Assembly (NCBI GenBank): GCA_963675135.1
Contig: OY776124.1
Span: forward strand, 21,326,066-21,390,065
From: Galeopsis tetrahit
Taxonomy: Eukaryota > Streptophyta > Magnoliopsida > Lamiales > Lamiaceae
Reading direction: 5' to 3'
DNA: 64,000 nt
The translations under genes were made by a program, and so were the position numbers. The first letter of the stretch is position 1; each line of letters begins with the position of its first letter. The notes beneath the pieces were generated by a model. That model ran no database searches. It worked only from the letters and a program-made list of their open reading frames with translations, and was not told the DNA's origin. This document shows positions 30,151-39,348 of the stretch, in pieces.

Positions 30151-31015
30151 TGAAAGTGTGCGGGGTGGTGTATAAAAGTGTTTAAGTATAAGTAGATAAA
30201 TGTTGCACAGAATGTTGAGACAAATAGTGCAACACTGACTCTAACAGAATATCAGAAATTAAGATTCACAGCGGAAGACTTGAAACACTAAAAACAAACG
30301 AGACACAATGGAAATACTTTTAACATAGATTTTATAAATAAAAATCTATGTCTGCCTTATGGCGTAAAATCAATACTTATCTTCAAGTACAAATGTTGTG
30401 TGAAATGTTACAACAATAACTTTCACAACGAAACTATAAACGAGGCAGGTGCCAAGTCTAGAAAACGAACTAAGTGTATAAATTATACACTGTCGAAATG
30501 CCTAGTCTATCTAATGATTACACTCTCAATAGATAAGAAGACACACAGTCATACGGGTGGTATACAACGTATGAACTAAAATGTAGAACTATTGGCCACA
30601 ATTTCCTAACAGGGATGAACGCTCGGTCTAGGATATTGATCGAATAGAGCACACTGAATTATGAAGCCTTCAATGGGTATTTATAGTGTGGGATACGAAA
30701 TTCTAGAGGCTTCCACATTGAGGTCCTATTTTTTAGGAAACTCAACTTCCACTACTTCCATGATCTTTCTAGATCCTTCTAGGCTGCTCCAGGTCGTTCC
30801 AAATGTATCCAGGCTGTTCTAGCATGTTCTCCAATGTTCTGGAATCTTCCAGGTTCCAGATCCTTGTAGAAGCTTCTAGATCCTGCCAGAAATGCGACAA
30901 CATTTAGATCAACATTTAATGTAGCATTTCAGAAAAGACTTAGAAAAAATCTCGGAAGGTCGAATTCAGATGTTGTTGATAATGTTAAGACATTTAAGAA
31001 TTAACAACATCTACA
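30151..31015 (-). repeat. 5' LTR of RT-3 (865 bp)
   Basis: Matches 20389-21253 along its whole length with one difference seen. TATA box (sense TATAAATA) at 30678-30685. Confidence 0.96.
30678..30685 (-). promoter_or_regulatory. TATA box of RT-3 5' LTR
   Basis: Sense TATAAATA; transcription would run leftward through gag-pol. Confidence 0.65.
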
Positions 31016-31020
31016 ATAAT
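31016..31020. repeat. target-site duplication of RT-3 (right copy, ATAAT)
   Basis: Perfect match to 20384-20388. Confidence 0.93.
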
Positions 31021-31482
31021 AGAGTTGCAGCTTTGAGAAGGAAAATGAATGCTCAGAGAAAAGCTGAAGGAAGAGAGTTTGACAAAAATTTTCAAGATGA
31101 GAACTTTGTGGATTTTATTGTTCTAACTGAAAATATGGAATACTGGAAAAATCTGAAGAAGAAGTGGCAGATTGCAAACTTCATTGTGAAGAAGTTTGGT
31201 GATCATATGAACAAAGAAGCTGAATTTGCTGACTTTGAAGAGTTCATGCTGAACATAGATAAAGAGTTTTGGGAAGATATAGCACAAGTTGCTGCTCGTG
31301 CTGAAGTGAAAATATTATGTCCTGAAGAACCAAATTGGGAACCTCCAAGACTAGAGAATGGAGAACCAGATTACAAAGAGATTGGTAACATAATTGCTGA
31401 GATTATCAAAGAAGAAGGAATAATTGATCATCAACATATGATGGATATCAAAGCAAGGCTTTATGTTGCATTCAGAATCTGA
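31021..31482 (+). pseudogene. RT-2 ORF3, C-terminal part right of RT-3
   Basis: The frame resumes directly after the RT-3 target duplication and is open to a TGA at 31480-31482. Conserved points shared with the C-termini of RT-5 and RT-6 ORF3 include a basic R/K-rich start, a W-rich block (YWKNLKKKWQIANFIVKKF), FEEFMLNIDKEFWEDIA and a PP-containing segment before an Ile-rich helix. So this C-terminal domain is common to the plus- and minus-strand lineages, although the middle of ORF3 differs greatly. An apparent start further left lies inside the RT-3 LTR and is an artefact. Confidence 0.8.
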
Positions 31483-31707
31483 AGATACAGGAAGAAGATG
31501 AAGGACTACGCTCACAAGATAACATTTCTAACCTTAATCTTTTTATTTTCTGTTTATTTCATATTTTGTTAGTATGTGTAATATGTACATTACCTGATCT
31601 AAATATGATTATGAATATGAATCTGGAATTTTGAAATGATGAACTGTTATGATAGACTACATACTTAACTACTGATTTATTAACATTTAAGTAGTTTTGG
31701 CTTCATC
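31483..31707 (+). other. RT-2 3' untranslated region
   Basis: AT-rich sequence from the ORF3 stop to the 3' polypurine tract; nothing else recognised. Confidence 0.6.
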
Positions 31708-31721
31708 AAAAAGGGGGAAAT
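31708..31721 (+). other. 3' polypurine tract of RT-2
   Basis: AAAAAGGGGGAAAT immediately before the TG of the 3' LTR at 31722. Confidence 0.9.
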
Positions 31722-33153
31722 TGTTGGGATGTGAATCCTTGTAACAATGTTCTATTTGATGATTGTATGTTTTGATGGCAAAAGCAACTTAAAGTTAGTA
31801 ATATATGTGGTTCTAAGTCATCTTAACTGAGTCATATGAAATAAGTTACTGATCTTAATGAGATATTTGAAAACTGAGTTTACTGATCTTATATAAGTTT
31901 ACTGATCTTAATGAGATATTTGAAAACTGAGTTACTGATCTTATTGTGTTTACTGATCTGATATATGAACTGTTAGGAACTAAGCTGATGTTTTGTATTG
32001 TATAGACAGCTTATAGTATAGGACTTAGATGTACTCATCTGTATGTAGTTCAGTTGATGTATAGATAGGTTTTATATTTGTAAAGTTGTATTTTATTGTA
32101 TTCAGCATTGTAAAAATTCAGAACAGTAGTTTAGAACACTAGATTAGAAGAAGATCAGAAGACTAATGAAGACTCAGAAGACTACTTCAGAATAAGAAGA
32201 CTTCAAAGAAGAGTTGAAGAGAAGCTTAGAAGAATTCTGGAGAAGTACAGAACAATTTTGAGTTACTGTGCTGATTGACTAAGAACAGTAAAAATCAGAA
32301 CAGTAAGTTACTGTGCTGATTTGGTGTATTTGAAGAATAAGTTTGGAAAGCTTATTTAAAGAGTAACTGAAGATATATTTGAAGATATGCTGACTTGGAA
32401 TAAGAAAGGAAGTTACAAAGTCGGTTACAAGAAGAAGTTACAACAAAAACAGTTTTAGAGTTAGTTGAAAGTTAGTTCACAAACTGCTAACTGTCATACT
32501 AAGTTCTATAAATACTGTATGATCTCCTACTTGAAGAGACTACTGCTACTACTGAACAATTACTGATCTTAGAAGAATTCAAGAGCAAGTCTACAATCAA
32601 GAACTCATAGAGTTAAGGAAATCGAATTAAGGAGAAGCCACTGAATTGAAGAGAAGAAATCAAAGGCTACTCAAAGAGAAGTTTTACTTTTCAGTTTTAA
32701 GTTTGTATTTTGTAAAACAAGTGTGCTAGTTACTTGTAGAATTACTAGTAGATCGAAGATACACTTGGAAGTGTAATCGATAAGATCACAGTCTTAATTT
32801 TGGGACTTTAAGCCACAAGAAACTCAAGGAAGAGTTAATAAAACATCACAACTGGGATTGTGAGAGTGGATGTAGACTTATTGGTCGAACCACTATAAAA
32901 TTCTGTGTTCTTTATTTTCTGTTTGATATTTGTTTAACCAAGAACAGTAGAATTGTCTAAGTAAAGATCTGATTAAAAGTTGAGTATAAAACTAAAACTG
33001 GAAGTACTGATCTGACTCAGTAAGAACAGTACTATTCAGAACACTATTCCGCATTATAAACTCTGATATTTTGAAAGATTTTTGAAAGTCTATTCACCCC
33101 TCCCCTCTAGACTTTCTTAGCTTACTCAATCTTAACTCAACTTGGGACCAACA
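31722..33153 (+). repeat. 3' LTR of RT-2 (1,432 bp)
   Basis: Starts TGTTGGGATGTG after the polypurine tract and ends GGGACCAACA, the same terminal decamer as the RT-1 LTR. It contains TATAAATA at 32507-32514, many TACTGATCT and ACTGTGCTGA words, and TCACCCCTCCCCTCTAGACT near its end. After it comes RT-4 gag sequence. Its 5' partner is off-window. Confidence 0.9.
32486..32514 (+). promoter_or_regulatory. RT-2 LTR core promoter with degenerate MYB site
   Basis: TATAAATA at 32507-32514. GCTAACTGTCA at 32486-32496 resembles the MSA-type site of the other LTRs, but with T in place of the first G of the AACGG core and a shorter spacing. Confidence 0.45.
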
Positions 33154-35301
33154 AGTTGTCCTTCCACTGGGTCTACTCTGCTGAACTACATTCCTCTTGT
33201 GTTCAGGGGCTTTGGCATTTTCCTTAGGTATGGGCCTAGTTCCCTGAACCACTTGAGTGGGCATCTCATGCATTTTGCCCTTTCCTTTGTTCAGTGGCTG
33301 AATTATTTCATTTTCAGTTTGTTGAGCCACTGATTTTACAAAGACTTTCTTAGTGTTACTTGTTGAAGCAACACTAAGACAAGGTGAAGATTAAAATGGA
33401 TCAAATCCTAATCCACTTCTTTGAGCCATAGGTCTTTGATAACTTTGAATTTCCTCTATTGCTCTAGAGGATTTCTTCAAAGCAGACATCTTTAATTTCA
33501 GGCTCTCTTCACTTGATTTTAGAATGTCATACTCATGTGAGAGGTTTTCAAATTTTGCTTGAAGAATTTTAAGTTCAAAATCTTTTCTCTTCTGAGAAAG
33601 CAGTTGATCATCAATATGTTTTTGTTGGTCAACTATCCTGAGAGAAGCTTCATCAAGTTCTCTCAAGACCTGTTGGTACAACTCAGTAGATTTGACATCA
33701 ACTACCGTCTCAGCAGGTTTTGAAAGTTCATTTGAAAGCCTTTCATTTTCTCTCACACAGTTATCATGAAATTCTTGTAACCTAGTGAAATCTTCCATCA
33801 ACTTTCCAAAAGAAAGCTTCAGGTTGACTTCACTAGTATTCTGTGAAAGAAATGATGGTGAGCTATAAGTAGAGGATACCTCATCATCCTCTATGGCCAT
33901 GTTGCACACAACATCATCATCACTGTTTGAGAACAGTCCATCATTAGAAGAGTTGAAGCTTCCAGCAGTGTCAGATTCATCACCAGCCATCATGGCTTTT
34001 CTATTGGTGAACTTTCTATCTCTCTTAGCTTGTCTCTCCTTTCTTTCTTTAGAGCTGAGTTCAGGGCAGTCATATTGGAAATGCCCTTTATTTTTGAAGT
34101 TATAGCAAATGTCCTCATCATCATCCTTATTTGAATCATCTCTCCTTCTGGATGATGAGGGTTCAGCTCTACTGGACTTTCTCCTATCAGAGTATTTGTC
34201 CTCTGATCTTCTTTCATCAGGCTTCTTGTCCTCAGCCTGGACTTCAGGAGAGTTGTACCTTCTCCTGAATTTGTTGTCTTGGTAGAATTTCTTGTATCTA
34301 CCAAACATTGAGTTGAGTTTGCCAAACCTCCTTGCCATGAGGGCCATTTCTTCCTTTATTTCAGCCTTAGAGACTGACTTGGATGATCTTGGAGTGGACT
34401 GCATCTCTGGTTCAACAGTTTTGGCTTTGAATGCCACTCCTTTGGTTGGTAAGGAAGATTCCTCAACTGGCTTTCTTCTATTGAGGTCAAACTCATAAGC
34501 TTTGAGTGCTGAGAAGATTTGTTGCATGGGCATGGTAGGGAGATCCTTGGTATTCTGCATCATCATAGAGTATACATCCCACTTTTGAGTGAGACTTCTC
34601 AAAATCTTTAGTGCAACTTCTCTCTTTGAGTACACCTTGTCCAATGAGTTGATTTCATTCATCACATCTGTGAATCTACCAGCAAACTTGTCAATGGATT
34701 CATCTGAATCCATTGTGAATTGTTCAAACTTCTGCACAACAACTTGGAGCTTATTCTCCTTGATCTTTTCAGTGCCCTCACACATTTCTGCAAGAGTATC
34801 CCATATTTATTTGGCAGTTGTGCAATGGTAGACTCTTCCCATTACTGCATCTGGAATAGTTTGGTAGAGAGTATTCATGGCAAGATAATTGAGATTATCT
34901 CTTCTCTTTTCTTCTGTGGTGAGATCATCTTCATCCTTGGGGATCTCATCCCTTATGTTAGCTCTTTGAGCATCAGTGACTCTGGGATTTGCTTGCATAA
35001 AGACAAATGGTCCTCTAGTAAGAACTCTTAGCATATTAGTGTGTAAGCAAGCAAGATGAGCTCTCATCCTGATTTTCCAGAAATCATAGTTCTCAATTGA
35101 GAACATAGGCAGCTTGTGGTGAGATATGTGATTGATTGGATCTGGAGCTGTGTTGTTAATAGTTTGGACACCATCATGGGGTACAACATTGAAATTCTGA
35201 TTTTGTTGTTGATTCTGGTTCTGCTGCTGGTTCTGATTGTGTTGCTGGTTCTGATTGTGTTGGTTGCCTCTAGCCATATCTTCAGATAAAGAGTTAAACA
35301 A
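33154..35301 (-). pseudogene. gag: RT-4 gag, broken
   Basis: Homologous to RT-6 Gag along its length. Either the ATG at 35301 or the one at 35277 (MARGNQ, better aligned with RT-6 MANNN) is the start. A Gln/Asn-rich tract of repeated HNQNQQ-like units follows and is absent from RT-6. The capsid motif HKLPMFSIENYDFWKIRM is intact. TAA at 34807-34809 and TAA at 33391-33393 each replace a Glu codon conserved in RT-6. The zinc knuckle reads CYNFKNKGHFQYDC, with Phe for the second Cys. The coding sequence ends at the RT-2 junction (33153/33154); the frame crossing that junction into RT-2 LTR is not real protein. Confidence 0.87.
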
Positions 35302-35401
35302 TAAAAATTATGATTTCAGATAGATCAGTTCAGTGACCACACTAAAATGTGTTTTTTGAAAATCAAAATGGATTTTCAGAGGCAATGGTCTTTGAACCCC
35401 T

Positions 35402-35413
35402 GCTCTGATACCA
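35402..35413 (-). other. primer-binding site of RT-4 (tRNA-iMet)
   Basis: Sense TGGTATCAGAGC, two bases after the LTR end at 35416. Confidence 0.93.
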
Positions 35414-35514
35414 CTTGTTGGTCCTGAAAGGAGTATATAACAAGTGTATGGGGGGGGGGGGAAATACACTTGTATGCAAATCTTTTTCAAACTTAACCAA
35501 ATATGACTTCAGCG

Positions 35515-35534
35515 AGGTTGTCCTGGACAACTCT
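35515..35534. repeat. near-perfect palindrome in RT-4 LTR
   Basis: AGGTTGTCCTGGACAACTCT: GTTGTCC and GGACAAC flank one base. Equivalent inverted repeats are at 58351-58370 (RT-6 5' LTR) and 42618-42644 (RT-5 LTR), each ~60-80 bases inside the poly-C tract. Confidence 0.7.
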
Positions 35535-36307
35535 GCAGAGATGTATAACTTCCTAAAGATAACCAATCTACTAAGCACTATTGAGTACTTAGTTGAATGA
35601 CTATCTAAGTGAGTTATAAGTGCGGAATTAGTGGTTGGCCCTTTAGTTAAAACTCCTTTTAAGTTCTGAAATCACCTTAATAATTTATCCAGTTTCAGGG
35701 AACTTGTCCAAATATGTTTTGCACAGTCTTATGTATATATCTTTGAAGATTCAGTTTGTGTGCAGTGTTGTATGAATGTAGATACTTTAAAGTAAATCAA
35801 CACAAGAGTTTATAGTGGTTCAGAGACTCAAGCTCCTACATCCACTTTCCCTGATTTAACAGGATAATTTCTTCACTCTGGAATTAACTTGTTTTATAGT
35901 GCTAAGGTGCACTTGATCAACCACACCACTCCTTGGTGCCTTGATCCCTAGGATGTCAAGAGTCCTAGTACCCTCTTCTCAACTCAGAATTAACTGTTCT
36001 TCTCTCAATAGTTAACTCCTTACACTTCTACTACTACAACCTTCTAACTTTCTGTCTTGAAAGATGTAAGGGTTGAAGTTTGGTTCCAACTAATGAGATA
36101 TCCTTTACAATGAGGTTCAGTGTATAAGGATAGGATATCTCTCTAAGCTTTGTATGGATATACAATGAGGTTCAGCTTATAATGAAGTGTTTCTGGAAAC
36201 TGTGAATGTTCTTAAGAAAGCTTGAAGGTTTTGAGCTTGTAGTTTCCTCTAGAATGTAGAATGGTTGGATTGCAGTTGGATGCCTTCAAATGGTTTCCAC
36301 ACTTCTG

Positions 36308-36342
36308 TATTTATAGACAAAATTGAGGATTTGCCCGTTGGA
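36308..36342 (-). promoter_or_regulatory. RT-4 LTR core promoter: TATAAATA plus MSA-like site
   Basis: TATA box at 36308-36315; TCCAACGGGCA (one mismatch to YCYAACGGYYA) at 36332-36342, with 16 bases between. Confidence 0.55.
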
Positions 36343-37133
36343 AAGACAGCCTCAGTTGTCTATAAATATCTTCCTTGAACTCTGCAACTGGAAGACAGAT
36401 TCTTGATAGTGACATGTCCTTAATTTGGGAAATAAACGGCTGTAACTGTTTTGTCTTCACTTTGCAGCACTCTTCCCAATGTCTGACTTCAAGATTTCCT
36501 TGGTCAAACATGGACATCTCTTCTTATCAATGATCCTGAGATAAGGACAACATTTCTTATCACTTGGACAATTCTGCTTATCAACTTCAGCAGTGTTGGC
36601 TCTAGCTCTTCAGATGACTTGGCTCTTTCTCTTCCCATGGATGTCTTCATGCATGAATCATTGATGATCTTTAAGCACACATGACTTGATTCAGTAGCAT
36701 TGATCATTTCAGCATAGTTGTCCTTGGAACTGTTCTGGTTCAAGTATGCTGAGACAACTCTGCTTGGACAAACCTTCTGATCTTGTATGCTTCAGTAGAC
36801 TGAGTCTTGATGATGCATTCACCTTACTTGATCTTCAGAAAGATTGTTTTACAACTGATTTAGCTTGATCAGCACAGTTGTCCATCAGCAGATTTGGGAT
36901 AAGCTTGATTTTGAGCCTTGAGGAGATATGATCCATGTAGTCTTTTGAGCATATGTTCCCCCTCAACTTGTGCATCTATTGATCTAAGAGTTGCCTAACA
37001 TATCAGCTTCTCAACTAGTCTTAAGCTACATGTTCTAACAATCCTGAAACATGTTCATGTATTCTGACTTATCTAATTGGCATGTCTAAGGGGGGTTTTG
37101 GTATCATAATCAAAACTCATTTTATTCCCAACA

Positions 37134-37352
37134 AAAATTGTGATTCGATTGTATAAAAATAGGTGTATAAGTGTATTATTATAAGGATGAATTAGTATTT
37201 GAATTTGTATTTGGATTGAGATGTTCAGAGAGATTGGATTGAGATTGGACCAATCCAAATTCGGATTGGTCAATCCCAAAACAAACACTACCTTATTTAA
37301 TAGTTGTTGTAATTTATCATTAATATTAATCATTAACAATAACAACATTAAA
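37134..37352. repeat. duplicated host tract, copy 1
   Basis: Aligns by eye with 38475-38666. Shared landmarks in order: GATT[C/T]GATTGTATAAAAATAG, a GGACCAATCC-AAATTC-GGATTGGTC inverted repeat, AATCCC/AATCC-AAAACAAA, and TTTATCATTAATATT-ATCATTAACAATAA. The RT-4 LTR abuts its left end, so RT-4 may have inserted into or beside it. It could be a MITE family or a local duplication. Confidence 0.65.
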
Positions 37353-37658
37353 CTATGAACAATCCATTCATCTGAGCCATTAAATCTGAAATCTAATGAG
37401 GTGTCGCAAAATCCATCGTCTTGAATTAAACTTATTATCGTTTTTTGTCGCATATCACACTTTTAAATTAATTTAATAATTTTAAATATATAATTATAAA
37501 ATTAAATATTTTTCTTCACATAATTAATAAAAAAATAATTGATTATATATAATCATTATTTTAATTTTCATATAATTAATCTGTCCCAAAATTATATTTG
37601 TGAGTTTTAAGAAATAATAATCTAATTTTAAATTTATTATATGTATTTAATTTTACAG
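37353..37658. other. AT-rich host DNA without a gene
   Basis: About 300 very AT-rich bases between the duplicated tract and the foldback MITE. I see no gene or signal. Confidence 0.5.
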
Positions 37659-38241
37659 GAATGATATAGTGCCTACCGTTTACATGGCATTGTCACATCA
37701 ATATTTTTTTAATATTTAATTTAATTTTATGTATCATATATTAGAGGCATATCTCGATATAAATATGAATAAAATATATCTCTTTAACTGTAATTTTTCA
37801 AGAATACTCCATGGCCGTCATTAATGGAAGAAGATGTGATTCAGAATTTTAGAAAAATTTATTTGCTTACACGATAAAGCCCGAAAAAAGAAGAATTTTA
37901 GAAGAATTTATTTACTTACACGATAAAGTCCGAAGAAATGGAGAATTTTAGAAGAATTTATTTTAATTCGAAACATTATCGTTCAGAGCGCAAAATGAAG
38001 GATGAATCGCCCAGCTTCTTCCATGGAGAAAATAATCTATTTACATGAAGATATAATTTACAGTAATATTTACGAAAGAGATAAATTAAATTAATATAAT
38101 TTTTTTAATAGTGAATATATTTTATCATGAAAGAGATATATTTTATTTCTATTTATATGAAGAATATTTGATAAATATAAAATTAAATTAAATATTAAAA
38201 AACGTTGATGTGGCAATGCCACGGTGAACACTATATTATTC
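37659..38241. mobile_element. foldback MITE-like element with ~110-125-bp inverted termini
   Basis: The left arm 37659-37785 and right arm 38130-38241 are inverted copies. Shared runs include AATATAGTG/GATATAGTG, CACATCAA, TTTTTTAATATTTAATTTAA and AATAAAATATATCTCTTT. The interior holds 2.5 copies of a ~48-base tandem unit (GAATTTTAGAAGAATTTATT then CTTACACGATAAAG-CCGAA) at about 37848-37980. No coding capacity. No clean target duplication was found by eye, so superfamily is not assigned. Confidence 0.75.
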
Positions 38242-38474
38242 ACGTTTAATTTAAATACTAATATCAATATTATTTTTAATTTCAATGGAGGGTAAGATAG
38301 TAAATAATAAAATAAAATTTAAAAATATTAAAAATAGGCAACAAGTATCAAGTTAGGGCGACACGATGCGATACAATTTGACATCCAGACTGTTGATAGT
38401 GTAGGCAACACTGAGACTATCGATCCTAGGAAAACTCCAAAAAAGTAGGAAAGATAATGGATGATTAAAAAGTG

Positions 38475-38666
38475 AAATAGTGATTTGATTGTATAAAAAT
38501 AGGTGTACTGTATTATAAAGATGAATTTGTATTTGAATTGAGATGTATTGAGAGATATTGGACCAATCCAAATTCGGATTGGTCAATCCAAAACAAATCC
38601 CTATTTACTAATTGTTGGAATTTATCATTAATATTGATCATTAACAATAATTAAGAACATTAAATA
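38475..38666. repeat. duplicated host tract, copy 2
   Basis: Partner of 37134-37352; carries the same GGACCAATCC...GGATTGGTC inverted repeat. The phrase GATTGTATAAAAATA also occurs a third time at about 41799, without the rest. Confidence 0.65.
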
Positions 38667-39307
38667 GTTTTTTTTGTCAACAACATTAAATAGTTATATA
38701 ACAAGAATGTAAAAATAAATTTTATATGCCTAAAAATTAAAATATTTTACTAGTTTGTATGAAAAAAGTAAGTAGATTATCGCTTTTGAGAAAGTATTGT
38801 TTATTTACCATATTAATGAGTTGACTCTAGCTATTATCCAAAGTAGATACTACACTTCTATTAATTACATGAAAGCAAAATCTGGCAATCTGGCATATAC
38901 ACACACTCCATGTAGACCCTTTTGACTGCAGTACAATACACAAGAAAGTTCTCATTACGTAAAATATACTCCGTACAAATTTATTTCTTTTTAAACGTCA
39001 CATTTTAAATAAAATGGTGTTCCATTTTTTTTAATTTTCACTACTAATATCAATGCAAATTTATCACATTTCTTCAATAATATATGTAGTATTAATATTA
39101 ATATCTTGTAATTATAAACTTTATTAATTTATTAGTATTAATAAATAAGGGTATAAGTGTCTTTTATTATTTTAATAAAAGAGAAAATTGATTTATGTGA
39201 ATGAGTAAAATGAGACGAATAAAAACGAATTGGGGAGTATTAAAATAAAATACGTACTAGTATCACTTTCAAAGGCAGTTTGAAACCAAACAAATTAAGC
39301 AACACAG
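38667..39307. other. AT-rich downstream flank of the BAHD gene
   Basis: Non-coding AT-rich sequence; nothing recognised beyond short homopolymers. Confidence 0.5.
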
Positions 39308-39313
39308 TTTTAT
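39308..39313 (-). terminator. possible polyadenylation signal of the BAHD gene
   Basis: Sense AATAAA about 36 bases after the TGA/TAA of the coding sequence. Confidence 0.45.
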
Positions 39314-39348
39314 TATTAACGGAATCCACCGGTACCCATTTGATGCGA

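Larger units (their letters stand above)
20389..31015 (-). mobile_element. RT-3: complete, very young Sirevirus-like element (10,627 bp)
   Basis: Both 865-bp LTRs are present with perfect TG...CA ends, and a perfect 5-bp duplication flanks the element. By eye the LTRs differ at one position (G versus T near 20845/30607). The order on the minus strand is 5' LTR, primer-binding site, gag-pol in one frame, ORF3, polypurine tract, 3' LTR. Gag-pol has two nonsense codons and ORF3 has one frameshift. It belongs to a different sublineage from the other five: gag and pol are fused in one frame, there are two zinc knuckles, and ORF3 is of another type. It inserted into RT-2 ORF3. Confidence 0.95.
11633..33153 (+). 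mobile_element. RT-2: degenerate Sirevirus, 5' part off-window, carries RT-3
   Basis: Plus-strand element. Visible are a gag remnant (from the RT-1 insertion point), pol, a spacer with a tandem repeat, ORF3 split by RT-3 (20389-31015), a 3' polypurine tract (31708-31721) and a 3' LTR (31722-33153). Its own 5' LTR and early gag must lie to the left of RT-1, outside the window. It is inserted in the gag of RT-4 at 33153/33154. It carries at least five nonsense codons and one or more frameshifts, so it is a dead copy. Its ORFs are closest to those of RT-1. Confidence 0.9.
33154..37133 (-). mobile_element. RT-4: 5' portion of an old Sirevirus, cut by RT-2
   Basis: A 1.72-kb 5' LTR (35416-37133), a primer-binding site and gag down to the RT-2 insertion point are visible. 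The rest (gag end, pol, ORF3, 3' LTR) must continue to the left beyond RT-2 and RT-1, outside the window. It is closely related to RT-6 in gag and LTR. Gag has two nonsense codons and a damaged zinc knuckle, so this copy is dead. The right boundary meets non-transposon sequence at 37134. Confidence 0.9.
35416..37133 (-). repeat. 5' LTR of RT-4 (1,718 bp)
   Basis: In sense it starts TGTTGGGAATAAAATGAG at 37133 and ends CAGGACCAACA at 35416. It contains a TATA box with an MSA-like site, a C12 homopolymer (plus-strand G at 35450-35461) near its 3' end, and a palindrome at 35515-35534. About 37% shorter-range words (GGACAAC, TTGTCC, CTGATC) are shared with the RT-5 and RT-6 LTRs. Confidence 0.9.

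Noticed and set aside
30970..31482. ORF appearing to start inside the RT-3 5' LTR and run into RT-2 ORF3
   Set aside because: The first ~15 codons come from the LTR end; the real coding part is the RT-2 ORF3 C-terminus starting after the target duplication.
33094..33330. Minus-strand ORF spanning the RT-2/RT-4 junction
   Set aside because: A chimera of RT-4 gag and RT-2 LTR sequence created by the insertion.
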